Source: Erpobdella octoculata
Lineage: Eukaryota > Annelida > Clitellata > Hirudinida > Erpobdellidae
Assembly (NCBI GenBank): GCA_963978895.1
Contig: OZ022244.1
Location: forward strand, 30,797,842-30,861,841
DNA length: 64,000 nt
Direction of reading: 5' to 3'
The notes under the pieces are model-generated. The model saw only the letters and a program-made list of their open reading frames with translations, ran no database searches and was not told the origin of the DNA. The position numbers and the translations under genes were made by a program. Positions within the stretch are counted from its first letter, which is position 1. Every line of letters begins with the position of its first letter. This document shows, in pieces, positions 13,401-24,143 of this stretch.

Positions 13401-14594
13401 TTATTTAAGTTGCAGCTGATTTATAAACGATTCGTTTTTAACTCTTTTTTTCTCGCCAGGGGACGACTCTCCTCCGGCTTGAAGATCGAGCAGCCATCTC
13501 TTGCACTTGAGGAGACTCTCTCCGTGCAGATATCCCGTCCACGTTGGTTCTTCTTGTTCGGCTTCGTTATAATAGTGACTCCTACTGTTCGGCGTTATTC
13601 TAAAGTTTGGACACGTAAATTCGTTTAATTTTTCTAGCGCATTTTCGGTCAACTCGTTTTTTGTCGACATTCGACGACGACTAGTCCTATTGATGAACTT
13701 CTGCTGACAGACGGTTCTTGGTCTTTCTTTGAAAGTTTTGTCGAGCCGTTTCTTCTCGTCGTATCCAACCGAAGCGGATTTTGATCTTTGTATTGAGATG
13801 TCAACATTTTTAGACTCGCATAGGCGACCTCCTCTTTCCGACGTTTGATACCCCGAATAACAACAACGTGCATTATTATTATTATTCACCGCCGATTTTT
13901 CTGGGAATAACGAGCGAGCCTGGAGTTTATAATTTTCCAGCATTTGACGTCGTCTGTATTTGAGAACTTCTTGGCGATAGAACTTTGACCGGTCCAGCAT
14001 TTCGTCTACTTTAGTGGTTTTCTCGAGACTGTTTTCATCCACGTTGACGACGACGACGGGTTGGATTTGTGTTTCGTCTTGTTTGTCCTTGGTGATAAGT
14101 GACTTTTGTCTTTCGGAGATCGTCTGAGCAAATGCAATCCGGGCTTCAGAGGAAGGCGGTACAACGCCAGGAGTCCATGTTTCAATCACAGTTTCAAACT
14201 GCTCGGAAAGCTCAGAATTCTCACCTCGATATTTTTCTGGATCATCTTCAGTGTCAAGGACGTTTTCCGGATTGAAGTTTTCAGCTTTTAGCGGACTATC
14301 GGCTAAGTGATTGATCTCACTAAGGTTTCGAATTTCAGGCAAGTGAGGCTTAGTTCTGTTCAAATATTCTTCATAAGACTCTTGAGGAGTATCGACGTAA
14401 TTTTCTACTGGTTCATTATTGGTCTTTTTTCGTGACAAATAACGTTCCCTTGATCTTTCATAACACTTCTTCAAAACCAACGAATTAAGACAATTACTTC
14501 CTTTGTATACGTGTTTAAATTTCGATACCAACTCCATCTCTTCGAAACCATCGACTAGTGAATAATAATTGTACTGGCAGAGACGAGAAGACAT
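13401..14594 (-). CDS. Uncharacterised protein, single-exon, 397 aa
   Basis: A long intact frame with coding-like composition. I place the start at the Met at 14594 (MSSRLCQYNYY), because the 15 upstream in-frame residues are encoded by a low-complexity ATT-rich stretch. The protein is hydrophilic, rich in Glu, Lys, Arg and Asn, with no signal peptide or membrane segment. It has a basic central part (KYRRRQMLENYKLQARSLF), an Arg/Ser-rich stretch (TSRRRMSTKNELTENALEKL) and a Trp-containing C-terminal block (EEPTWTGYLHGES, KCKRWLLDLQ). It looks largely disordered. I do not recognise the family. It lies between the sphingosine kinase gene (same strand) and a nested transposon, with no visible intron. 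A spliced 5' exon or a processed origin is possible. Confidence 0.6.
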   Translation of the reverse strand: MSSRLCQYNYYSLVDGFEEMELVSKFKHVYKGSNCLNSLVLKKCYERSRERYLSRKKTNNEPVENYVDTPQESYEEYLNRTKPHLPEIRNLSEINHLADSPLKAENFNPENVLDTEDDPEKYRGENSELSEQFETVIETWTPGVVPPSSEARIAFAQTISERQKSLITKDKQDETQIQPVVVVNVDENSLEKTTKVDEMLDRSKFYRQEVLKYRRRQMLENYKLQARSLFPEKSAVNNNNNARCCYSGYQTSERGGRLCESKNVDISIQRSKSASVGYDEKKRLDKTFKERPRTVCQQKFINRTSRRRMSTKNELTENALEKLNEFTCPNFRITPNSRSHYYNEAEQEEPTWTGYLHGESLLKCKRWLLDLQAGGESSPGEKKRVKNESFINQLQLK

Positions 14595-14639
14595 TATTAT
14601 TATTGTTATTATTATTTTTATTTTTATTATTCCAATCAA

Positions 14640-15054
14640 TGCTTGACAGAGACCACAAATCTAAAGATAAGTATATATATATATTGATATACTACAAATT
14701 ATTTACAAAGTAGGAAAATAACAGAATGAATCGGGAAGATATCATGGCGCAATGAGGAAACACCAAATTTAATCTCATGTAATAATCACGAAGTACTATC
14801 TTGATTGATTCATCGCGACCAGCTCATCAATTATTAATCATCGTTTGATTAGAAACTTGCAAAGTGATCGATGCAACAGTCGTCGCACTTTGTCACGGTG
14901 GAGGATATTTCGCATCTTCACCGTCACGTAACGGTACCTCCTTCAACATTCATAAACATCATCTGCTTGCCAAGTGGGTCGGATCAGCCGATGAAATGAA
15001 ATGAATATCGGATTCTATGCATGAACTGGTGTGGCTTCGGCGGGAGGGGGTTGT
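14640..15054. other. Flank between unknown gene and nested transposon
   Basis: AT-rich sequence upstream of the minus-strand single-exon gene, presumably including its promoter. No further gene seen. Confidence 0.5.
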
Positions 15055-15062
15055 GATGAGCG

Positions 15063-16700
15063 CAGAGGCGTAGCTATAATAGGGTCTTCTGCGCCCGGGG
15101 ACAAAACACAAAATCTGCGTCCCCTACATATCCTCTTTTGCTTCTAAAAGAACCTGATGACCGGGGGTGGGGAGAAAGGGAGCCACTTTTCAAAAAATTT
15201 TTCAAAACCCTTTTATTTCTTCTTCCCAAAAACCTGATGACCGGGGGGTAGTTGGAGCCATAGAAATTGCTAGAATCAGCAAAATAATAATTAAGAAACT
15301 TTTTCGCTCACTGAAAATGTGTGTCCCTTCCAGCCCAGCGCCCAGGGACGTAAATTCAGCATTTTCCAGGGGGGGGCAAAATTTTCCCGCCATTATATAG
15401 CTTACTGACAGGGTTACCCGGTGTTGTCCGGGTTTTTTTGTGCTTAGTTTTGTCTCGTTTTTGCCAATGAAACGTTAAAGAAATAACAGATTTTTTTGTA
15501 ATTTTTCAAAATTTTCTCATTAATGAAGTTACCTGCATGCCAAATGTTGTTAAAATTGCTCCTGCGGCTGGATGTGATATACGAATGCTCTCACACACAC
15601 ATTACCTTTTACATTTATATAAATACGTAGGTACAAACAGAGAGGGATGTGGAAATGCATCCCCCATCAGAGTATCAATTGAAATTTTTTGGGTATAATA
15701 CCTTGTTTTTGGAAGGAGAAATTAAAAGTCTTTGAAAATTTTTTTTATAAATACTTACGACTACCCCTTACCGGTTATCAGCTTTTTGGAAGAGAATATA
15801 AAAAAAAATTTGAAGTGAATTCCCCACCAGAAAATTCTGGATTCGCCACGCGCCACTGGGTATAAGGGGGATGAATGATTTAATCATATTGCAGTAAAAC
15901 AAGTAAAGGAAAAACAAGTTTTTCAACACAAAATTTGATTTTAAATACATTCAATTTAGAAATGCAAAAGATGTTCAAAGTTTTTTTTTAATTTAATCAT
16001 GTATTTTCATCAAATATAAAGCTATGCTGAAAGTTTCAACTTCCTAGCTAGTCAAAATGCTGGTTAAATTTTACTTGCAACATTTGCGTACAGAGAAAGA
16101 CACACACACACAAACAGAGATTGTAATTTAAATAAAAGTTTGTAAAAAAGATGTCCAAAATGGGGTGGGTATAATTTTGTTTTATTTTTGTGCAATAAAT
16201 AATAAGTTTGATGTAGACAGCTGTGAGGGAATCAACATTGTATCAATACCACTAATAGGGTAAAATTCCACGAGTTCGCTGATTGTATTTTGGCACAGAA
16301 AACAGCTAATCTTTGGACCAACACTGATACACAAATTATTACTCTGCAGTTATTGGTAAATCTAGCATCGAGCTAAGATATAAAATTGTCTCCAATACGC
16401 ATTGAATCATCACGAGGTTAAGTAAAGTTAAAATTAACATATTATATAGTAAACTCTAACTAAAAAAAAATTTTAATTTTGGAAATCAAGGGGGGCGAAT
16501 TGTCTATACACGCCAGGATTCCAATTTGCATTGCATCATCACTAGGTTAAGTAAAGTTAAAATTAAATAAATATTTAGTAAACTCTATGTAAAAAAATTC
16601 AAATTTTAAAAATCAGGAGGGGGCAAATGCCCCCCCCCCCAATTTACGTCCCTGCCAGCGCCCGGGGACAACTGTCTCCCTCCCCCTCGCTACGCCTCTG
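15063..16700. mobile_element. hAT-type non-autonomous DNA transposon (outer, interrupted)
   Basis: Perfect 12-bp terminal inverted repeats, CAGAGGCGTAGC at 15063-15074 and its complement ending at 16700. They are bracketed by a perfect 8-bp duplication, GATGAGCG (15055-15062 and 16701-16708). An 8-bp duplication and CAG-starting ends are the hAT signature. It is split by another element at 15343-16654, so the original was only about 325 bp. No transposase frame is present, so it would have been mobilised in trans. Confidence 0.92.
15343..16654. mobile_element. hAT-type element nested inside the outer one
   Basis: Fourteen-bp terminal inverted repeats, CAGGGACGTAAATT at 15343 and the complement ending at 16654. 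The flanking 8-bp duplication CCAGCGCC (15335-15342 and 16655-16662) is cut out of the outer element. The 1.3-kb interior is AT-rich with poly-G/poly-C runs near the ends and no transposase frame. Near 15411 it contains the phrase cagggttacccggtgttgtc. Relatives of that phrase recur near 16942 and 54889, suggesting a further dispersed repeat. Confidence 0.92.
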
Positions 16701-16708
16701 GATGAGCG

Positions 16709-17194
16709 GAACAGAAATATTTTAGCCGACTTATGGACAAGTTTTTAATGAATCATTACGTTGTGAGATTTGCCAGCGGTTAAGACCAGGGCCGGGTTGA
16801 GGGCCACCAAACTCCACAATTAAAAAAAGCATTGCCTAAAGGGGTCCAAATGGGCCCAGGAGCCAAGTCATTATTATAAAAAAAAGTAAAAATATTTTTT
16901 AGAATGGCCTCACAAAATGTTAATGAGGCTTTTTACTGATAGGTTACCCGGTTATTGTTCAAATACAGTCGATGGCCGGGTGGAACAAGTCATATTTAAT
17001 TTTCAGAAGGTTTTTGTGAAAAATTGAAATCAGTCACAAAATGAGTGGAGCGGGAATTGGAGAATGAGCGGGAACGGAAAAGCGACAGCGAAAGAGCGAG
17101 CGGGAACGGGACAGCAAGCGAGAGCGGGAAAGCGAAAGAACAAGCTGGAACGGAAACCAGAGAAAAACCTCTTAAAAACACCGGGTACCCCGCT

Positions 17195-17255
<61 letters not shown>

Positions 17256-17655
17256 TTAATTGTTGAAATAACCTTGAGTTTCGGACACAAGAATAAGTGT
17301 TACTGAATTGCCTAAATTGGGTTACAATTAAGAATTAAACACCCTGCAATAAACTCAGCTTTAAAGAGTTTATTTCCTGTACAGCTTAACAAATAGTAAC
17401 AAAGCATATATGAATAAATTACAACCAACAATCATTGTATAATTAATGATAATCAAAACACTGGTAAACAAGGAAAATTTAGGTCGATACTACTATTTAA
17501 CTAGGAATTTCTTAAGACATGTCAAAACTCACTACAACGTTCAAAAATCAAGAAATAAATTACTTATAAAAAAAAAAATTGATACACAATGGCACATTAA
17601 TAACCATTAAATATATTTCAATAAAACTGCTTTAACGAATAAATTATCGAATCAA
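16709..17655. other. Convergent/intergenic flank with (TA)n
   Basis: AT-rich DNA, a GA-rich stretch near 17045-17150 and a (TA)n run at 17197-17252. The minus-strand coiled-coil gene ends at 17656, and a minus-strand AATAAA near 17370 may be its polyadenylation signal. Confidence 0.5.
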
Positions 17656-18604
17656 TCAGTTGGCTTCGGAAGATGATTTGGTTGAAGTTGACGTCCATGA
17701 AAACTCCTAAAAAAGGATTGAAAAGTGTAATTTCTAAGTATTTAATATTTAACTAGATTTTTGCAGATATTCATTAATGTTTATTGAATCAAATTAAAGT
17801 TGACTTTTTATCAAAATTTTAGCTTCAACAGAATTCAAGGGAACAATATCAACGTTTATTGTACTGAGATGATTTTTTCATGCCAAGTTACGATTAGACG
17901 GTTCCAAATCATTGCATCTAGTTTTACTTTATAAGGCTTTAGATGGGGAGTCAATTAAATACAAATTAGAACACATACAATTGATAAAAATCACACACAC
18001 TGTGGATACAAAACACATACACATTTGAAACAAGACATAAACACAACAGAGACAAACATTTATCACACATACAATCACAATGGATACTAAACACACACAC
18101 AATCAGCGATGACGAAAAGACTTAAAAAATACCTAAGTATAAGTACATAGTACTCTGGGCTGACGGCACTTAAAAGTACTTTTACAATACTGAAAGGTAC
18201 TTTTAAGTACATCCAAACCAGAGTACTATGTGTACTTATACTTAAGAACATTTTTAAGTACTTTTGTTATCGCTGAACACAATAAATAAAAAAAAACACA
18301 CTTATAATAAAAACGGAGCACATACAATAGATACAACGCACACACACAATAAATACAAAACGCACACAAACACAAAATGGACACAAGACACTTAATTAAA
18401 TACTACGATCAAAACTTTACGGACAAAAAACGAGTTCTTACGTCCTCAGCTGTCGACACGACTTCGATCTTTCTTTTACTTCTCCTCGGAAAATTCAGTC
18501 TTAAAATTAAAATTCACTTTTACTTCGACTAATTCTTTAAAGAAGAAAACCAACACTTCAAAATAATGAAGTTAATAAATAATAATAATAATAATAATAA
18601 TAAC

Positions 18605-18638
<34 letters not shown>

Positions 18639-19936
18639 GTAATAATACTAACTCAGGTGGATATTTAGCGAGAAATTTGGGATCGACGTTCTCTTTGTCG
18701 GAGTCTTCATAATCGTCATCGTAGCGGAAACTAGGATCGGATCTAAACGTTGACTTCCTTTTCTTTCCTATTCTTTGACAGACCACTCTGCTGCGCCTGT
18801 TCGTCTTTCCGCCACTCCTTCTCCTCTGGAACGATTCGGTACTCCGAGAAACGGTACTCAACTGGTTTTCTATCCGAGCCAGTGCTGGCCTTTTTAGATG
18901 CACGGTCGAGAAGCTGTTCCCCGTCACTTGACACGGCTGGTTTGGAATCGCTTTAGAATCACTGGCAGCTTGACCTTGAAAAGACGGCCGACGTTCGATC
19001 GACGAAGACGGCTGCGGGAGTTTCGAGCCCCGGTTGGGATGCTGGGGGCCATCGAAGTGAACGGTAGTATTCTCCGAAGAATAAACGGGGGTTCTCGGAG
19101 ACAGCTGATGACACGCTTGCCTGCCACTTACGCCCTGATTGTGTTTGGAAGAATTCTCCCAGCACACGACCGTTTTCTTGAAGGTCTTGTACGACGAAGC
19201 GCCTCTGACCGACAAGTGGTTTTCTTTGCAGACGTTGTTGACCGACAAGAACACGTTCGCGTCGACAAGACAGCTCAGTTCGTCTCTGCACTCGCTGGCC
19301 GTACGAGAGCTTCGGCTGTCGTCGCTATGCTCGTCCTGGTTTACACCAGAACAGTAGTAGTCTATCTGCGCGGAGATGTCGCTTCGATTATAAGCTGCAG
19401 GACTTTTCAATCCGCCGCCATAACTCTTAGACTTAGTGAGCGTATCACTGTGACCGTCCAGACTCAGCTTCTGCATGGAAAGATCGAGAGGCGTTACGGC
19501 TTGAACGTCTGAAGTGGCTGAACTCGTAGAAAAGCTTGCGATGCCAATTTGATGACCGTTATTACTTGATCTTTCATTTTTCAATGAAAGATTGATGACA
19601 GGGCAGTCGCATTCATGGTCTTGGACGACATTTGTAGATATCACATCCGAATAGAATGCAGAGTCATCGTAAGGCATCATCATCGGTTGGTTGTTCGACC
19701 CGGTCGAAAATTTGTTCGGGGTCAAATAGAGGCTCGGAGGGTCCTGCGGAGGGCTCCCTGGTACAGTCTCTACATCTGCACCGTCCAAACTGGCGTCGAT
19801 AAAAATGTTGATAAGAAATTGAGATTGACAAGTCTTATAAACATAATACTTAAATGCTTAAAATCTAAAAAAAAACAAAAAATTTTTTTAACCAGATTAG
19901 AAAGCTTTTAGCTCAGTATGAAGTTTATGTCATGTA

Positions 19937-19976
<40 letters not shown>

Positions 19977-21528
19977 AAGAAAGGCTACATAGCCTGTAGC
20001 AAGATCGATTATTATAATAGGTTATTGCATGTCACCTTAAAGTTTTTTTTTTATTAAATTATGCCGCTTTTAATTTTTCAAATAAATAAATAAATACAAA
20101 AATAATAATAAATCTGAATTACTAACTCCATTTTATCGAGCATTACATTCTGGTTGTCGGCATTTGATCCGGTTCTGCTAGCCATGGAATCGACCTGCAC
20201 TTCCATGTCGGAAACCGATCTCTGAAACACAAGGAATATCGTTAATAATAATTTAATTAGAATAATGCAGAAGAATATCATTAATAATAATTTAATTCAA
20301 ATAATGCAAAGGAATATCGTTAATAATAATTTAATTAGAGTAATGCAAAGGAATATCGTTAATAATAATTTAATTAGAATAATGCAAAGAATATCGTTAA
20401 TAATAAATTAATTTGAATAATGCAAGAAATATCGTTAATAATAATTTTATTCTTAAAGCCCCATCAATCGATCAATCAATCAATCAAAATGATTCATAAG
20501 CCGCCTTTTAGTAAATTTAAAGAAAAAAAACAACAAAATGACCAACAAACATGATAAATTAATTGTTAAAAGAACGTCTTTCTTAGAATGACTACCTCGG
20601 TCATTCTCTTTTTAGGGAAATTTTAGATTTCAAACTTGCATGGAGTTTTGTTTTTATACTAAATATGAAATTATAAAACGATCTCATTCTAAACGACTAT
20701 TTGAAATGAAAGTACTCACGCTTTGACTCGATACATTACTGGACCACTTGTCACACAAACAGTTTATTATGTCGTCTGCTTTTGTTGACAGCTTTTCTTC
20801 GATTCTGCGGTACAAAGTATGATAAAAATTGAGAATTGTATTCAAGCGCAAACTTTTTTAAAAATAAATTCAACAAGATTTAAAGAATCTCGCTTTACAA
20901 AACTGTTGAAACAAATTTAATCGTCAAGCGTCCCAAAATAGAGATGAATCAGTTAAAGGTTTCGAGTTTTTGGTTTTTCGGCTTAGCAAAGAACAGGCTC
21001 TGATATCATCTTAGGAAAAGTGAAATGCCGTTTATTGCCTGTCCTCATAAAGTAAAAACGAGCTATAAACTTGACCACAATCTTATTCATGATTTGTTAT
21101 GTCGTAAAGAAATTCTATACGAATATTACATGAAATCTTTACAAAGTTTACACGAATGCAACCTGGCAACGAAAGTCCTGAGAATTCCGGTAAGTTCCGC
21201 CGCGTACTGGCAGAGAGAGTCGTCGACGTCCTTTTTCATGGATTTGAAGGAGCTTGTCGTCTGCTTGTGATGGTTTTCCACCATTTTCGTTAGCTTTCCT
21301 AAGCTGCTGCTCTGCCTTTCGAGGAGGTTTTTCAGCTCGTCAAACTTGAAACAACAAGAAAAATAAATGTGGAAATACCGCTCGATGATGAGTATCGTTT
21401 TATACGAAAAAAATAAACATTTATAAACGATCTACGTAAAAATGATATAAAAGAGTTAAAAAAATATATTTATATTTGATTAATGGTAAATAGATATGAA
21501 AAAGTTACATAAATACAAAAGAGTTACA

Positions 21529-21602
<74 letters not shown>

Positions 21603-23734
21603 TGTAACTCTTTTGTATTTATGTAACTTTTTCATATCTATTTACCATTAATCAAATATAAATATATTTTATATATATATATATATTAATGATATACGTA
21701 AATAGATATAAAAGAATTACATAAATACATATAAATGATCTACGTAAATAGATATGAAAGATTTACTTTGGCGAAAAGTTTGACATCCTTGCCATCGTCC
21801 GGTTTTGAAGGAGTTTTAAGTAGAATCGACAACTCGCTGAACTGGTTGTCGAGGATGGTTTTGACTGAATCGAAATTTTAAAAAGCAAATCAACCCGTAT
21901 TGGCACTTTCTTATAACAGTTATAACCTTCTTATTGTGCTCAAGAAAAAAAATTAACGACCATACCATTTTCGGAATATTTTGAAATCATATTGGTCGAC
22001 AGGACGTTGGCCCGTTCCAGGTTGTCGTGGAAATCGATTCTGACCTGCTGGATTTCGTTGGAGTAAATTTTCATCTGTGACAATATGACATCCATGGACT
22101 CTCTGAATAATTAAAATACAAATCTATAAAAAAAAAAAGAAATCTGTAGATCTTTATTAGATGCTAATGTCGTTCCAGTTTAATGAATGTCAGAGTGAAA
22201 TAGTGATATTGTCACCTTATAAAGATTCAGAACTGCTAGATTTTGAATATTTTTAAAAAGTTTATTTCAAGATTAAGACAATAAACAGTTAAAATTAGTC
22301 TCAAAGCTTGCATATAAATTGAGAAATGAATTATTCCTTCACAAAACTTTCCCTGTCTCGGATCTCAACTGAAATTGTTTAATTTAATTAGTAATTATAT
22401 GTTAGATAAAAACCTAAAAAAGAGCTGTGTCAAGTGTGAATCAATGTTGAATTTTTAGTTTAGTATTATATGACAGGACTGTTTATAGATTTGTGGTTTT
22501 CATTTCCTATTGGATTGATCACTCAGGAAATAATCCTCTTAAAAATTTAAACTCAGATTAATAATAATACATATTTCTGAAACAAACCTTTCCTCAACTT
22601 CTTCGATCCTTGCTCTGCACAGACTGAGCTGCTGTTGCGGCTGGCCGAATGTTTTCAGAGACGATGACTGCTGAACGGCAGAATTGAACGACGAGTAACC
22701 TTTGTAATGTTCACGATTTCCGTCGTCCGAAAGCGACTTTCTGGCAGTTTTCTGTGAAATGCCATTATGTTATATTACACATTACATGTCATATTACACA
22801 CCACATAATGTCCTATTAAACACCGTATAATGTCATATTACACATCACATAATGTCATATTATACATCACATAATGTTATATTACATACCACGTAATGTC
22901 ATATTACACATCACATAATGTCATATTATACATCACATAATGTCATATTACACATCACATAATGTCATATTACACATCACATAATGTCATATTATACATC
23001 ATATAATGCCATATTACATATCACATCATGTCATATTACACATCACAACATAAATAATGTTTTTTGATTCTAAAAATCACTGCAACTAAACAAATTAATA
23101 CTAAACTTAATTAAGTGACCGGCCGCCCCGGAAATTGCTAACCCCAACAAGCTGTTGCGAAGACATCAACTGGGAATTCTGCGAATCAAATGTATCCATC
23201 TGCTGTGAGTATGATGACATGTGCGGGAGCGAAACTCCTTGGCTGGAACTTTCTAGACACAAGTCGCTCGGATGCTTTTTGAGTCTGTTTTCGTATGAAG
23301 CTTGACTGAATTATTAAAAATATATCAGTTAAGTAAGCATATGAAGCAAGGGACGTCATTTCAGCAAAACCTGGGGGAGGGGACAACTTGTTCTCAGGCC
23401 CACCAATTTTTTTTTTAATTTTCGAAACCCTTTTCATTTTTTCCTACTAAAAGGGACTCATTAAAACCTCAAAATTTTCAACTATACACTTCTAAAGGCA
23501 TTTTTGGGAACTTAAAACTACATCAGGGGCCCACTAAAAAGTTAGGAGAGGCAATGGCCCCCTGCCCCCGAATTGATGTCCCTAATATAAAAAAAATTAC
23601 GACTCTAAAAGCAGACTTAATGTGCTCAATTTCAGACTGATGCAAACATAATATAACTATGATATAACAAATGACCTGATAGTAGACGTCGAAAAGAGGT
23701 CGCCAAAAGATATCTGATTTATCCGCTTGTTCAT
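17656..23734 (-). CDS. Coiled-coil protein with KEN box (11 exons, 740 aa); possibly IHO1-like
   Basis: Exons in order: 23676-23734, 23149-23305, 22588-22751, 21966-22102, 21767-21864, 21163-21344, 20720-20804, 20127-20221, 18653-19789, 18442-18499, 17656-17706; every phase agrees. The start is MNKRINQISFGDLFSTSTI; the exon-2 donor may instead lie 6 bp further on. Residues 1-110 are Ser/Gln-rich. About 115-295 is predicted coiled coil (CRARIEEVEERESMDVILSQ, NQFSELSILLK, FDELKNLLERQSSSLGKL). About 326-740 is long and disordered, Ser/Pro-rich, with a Lys/Arg cluster and SDKENVDP (KEN at 691-693, a canonical APC/C degron), and ends in a short Ser/Thr tail. A short N-terminal motif, a central coiled coil and a disordered C-terminus resemble the meiotic HORMAD-interactor IHO1, but I see no decisive motif. 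A cell-cycle or meiotic scaffold is an inference. It is divergently transcribed from the calpain gene. Confidence 0.78.
18104..18275. mobile_element. Short hAT-like MITE with internal palindrome
   Basis: A 172-bp element beginning CAGCGATGACGAAAA and ending in a complement of CAGCGATAACAAAAG. The flanks are cacacaat and aacacaat, an 8-bp duplication with one mismatch. The interior is a long imperfect inverted repeat (agtataagtacatagtactc and its complement). It lies in the intron before the last exon of the coiled-coil gene. Confidence 0.8.
18580..18650. repeat. (AAT)n microsatellite beside exon 9 donor
   Basis: An (AAT)n tract begins a few bases inside the intron after the GTTAGT donor of the large exon of the coiled-coil gene (minus strand). 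A similar (ATT)n tract lies at 19937-19975 in the preceding intron. Confidence 0.9.
20228..20455. repeat. ~40-bp minisatellite
   Basis: Six copies of a unit with core ggaatatcgttaataataat followed by ttaattagaataatgcaaa. It begins less than 10 bp upstream of the acceptor of the exon at 20127-20221 (minus strand). Confidence 0.93.
21462..21672. repeat. Long near-perfect palindrome around (TA)n
   Basis: Two arms of about 70 bp, at about 21468-21538 and 21600-21670, are exact reverse complements (for example aaagagttacatgaatata against tatattcatgtaactcttt). They are separated only by a (TA)n run of about 60 bp. It lies in the intron between the exons at 21767-21864 and 21163-21344 of the minus-strand gene. 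Confidence 0.93.
22755..23050. repeat. ~18-22-bp minisatellite
   Basis: About thirteen copies of a unit like ataatgtcatattacacatc, with alternating tatac/tacac variants. It starts directly upstream of the acceptor of the exon at 22588-22751 (minus strand), so the repeat forms the polypyrimidine/branch region of that intron. Confidence 0.92.
23349..23583. mobile_element. Probable MITE with imperfect terminal inverted repeats
   Basis: Ends agggacgtcatttc (23349) and gaattgatgtccct (23583) are inverted with two mismatches. The interior has G-rich/C-rich subterminal stretches like the hAT elements in this window. I see no clear target duplication, so the family is uncertain. Confidence 0.55.
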
Positions 23735-24143
23735 ATTCAACAAAATACAAATAGGTTGTTAATTAGCGCCGAAAATAGATATGGCGCACTCAACACATCT
23801 AACTATGGCGAGATCTTTTATTTATTGTCTGACAACCACAGAGCGAAATATCGTCTGAAAAATTGGCGGGCGGAAGTTAATAAGTAAAAATACATGTTGA
23901 ACCCGTTAAATTGTTATAAAATTTTTAAATCTACTAATAAAAAAACTGTTATTTTTTAATTATTAATGTTGGTTTTTTTTTCAAACGTACAGAAACGCAC
24001 CTTACTTGTACTAGTTAAAATACGGCGGTTTACGCCTATCATTTAGCCGATTGTGTTGTTTGGGTGGGGCTGGGTTCACTGGCACTGGTACTAACCTACT
24101 TCTTGTATTTTTTCACCATAAATCGTTATTCGAGGCTGGTTAA
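23735..24143. promoter_or_regulatory. Shared divergent promoter region
   Basis: Only 409 bp separate the start codons of the minus-strand coiled-coil gene and the plus-strand calpain gene. Both 5' UTRs and promoters must lie here unless distant untranslated first exons exist. No TATA box is obvious. I infer the promoter from position alone. Confidence 0.5.

Noticed and set aside
18898..19512. 204-aa plus-strand frame
   Set aside because: Antisense shadow of the large exon of the coiled-coil gene, whose frame joins in phase with ten other exons.
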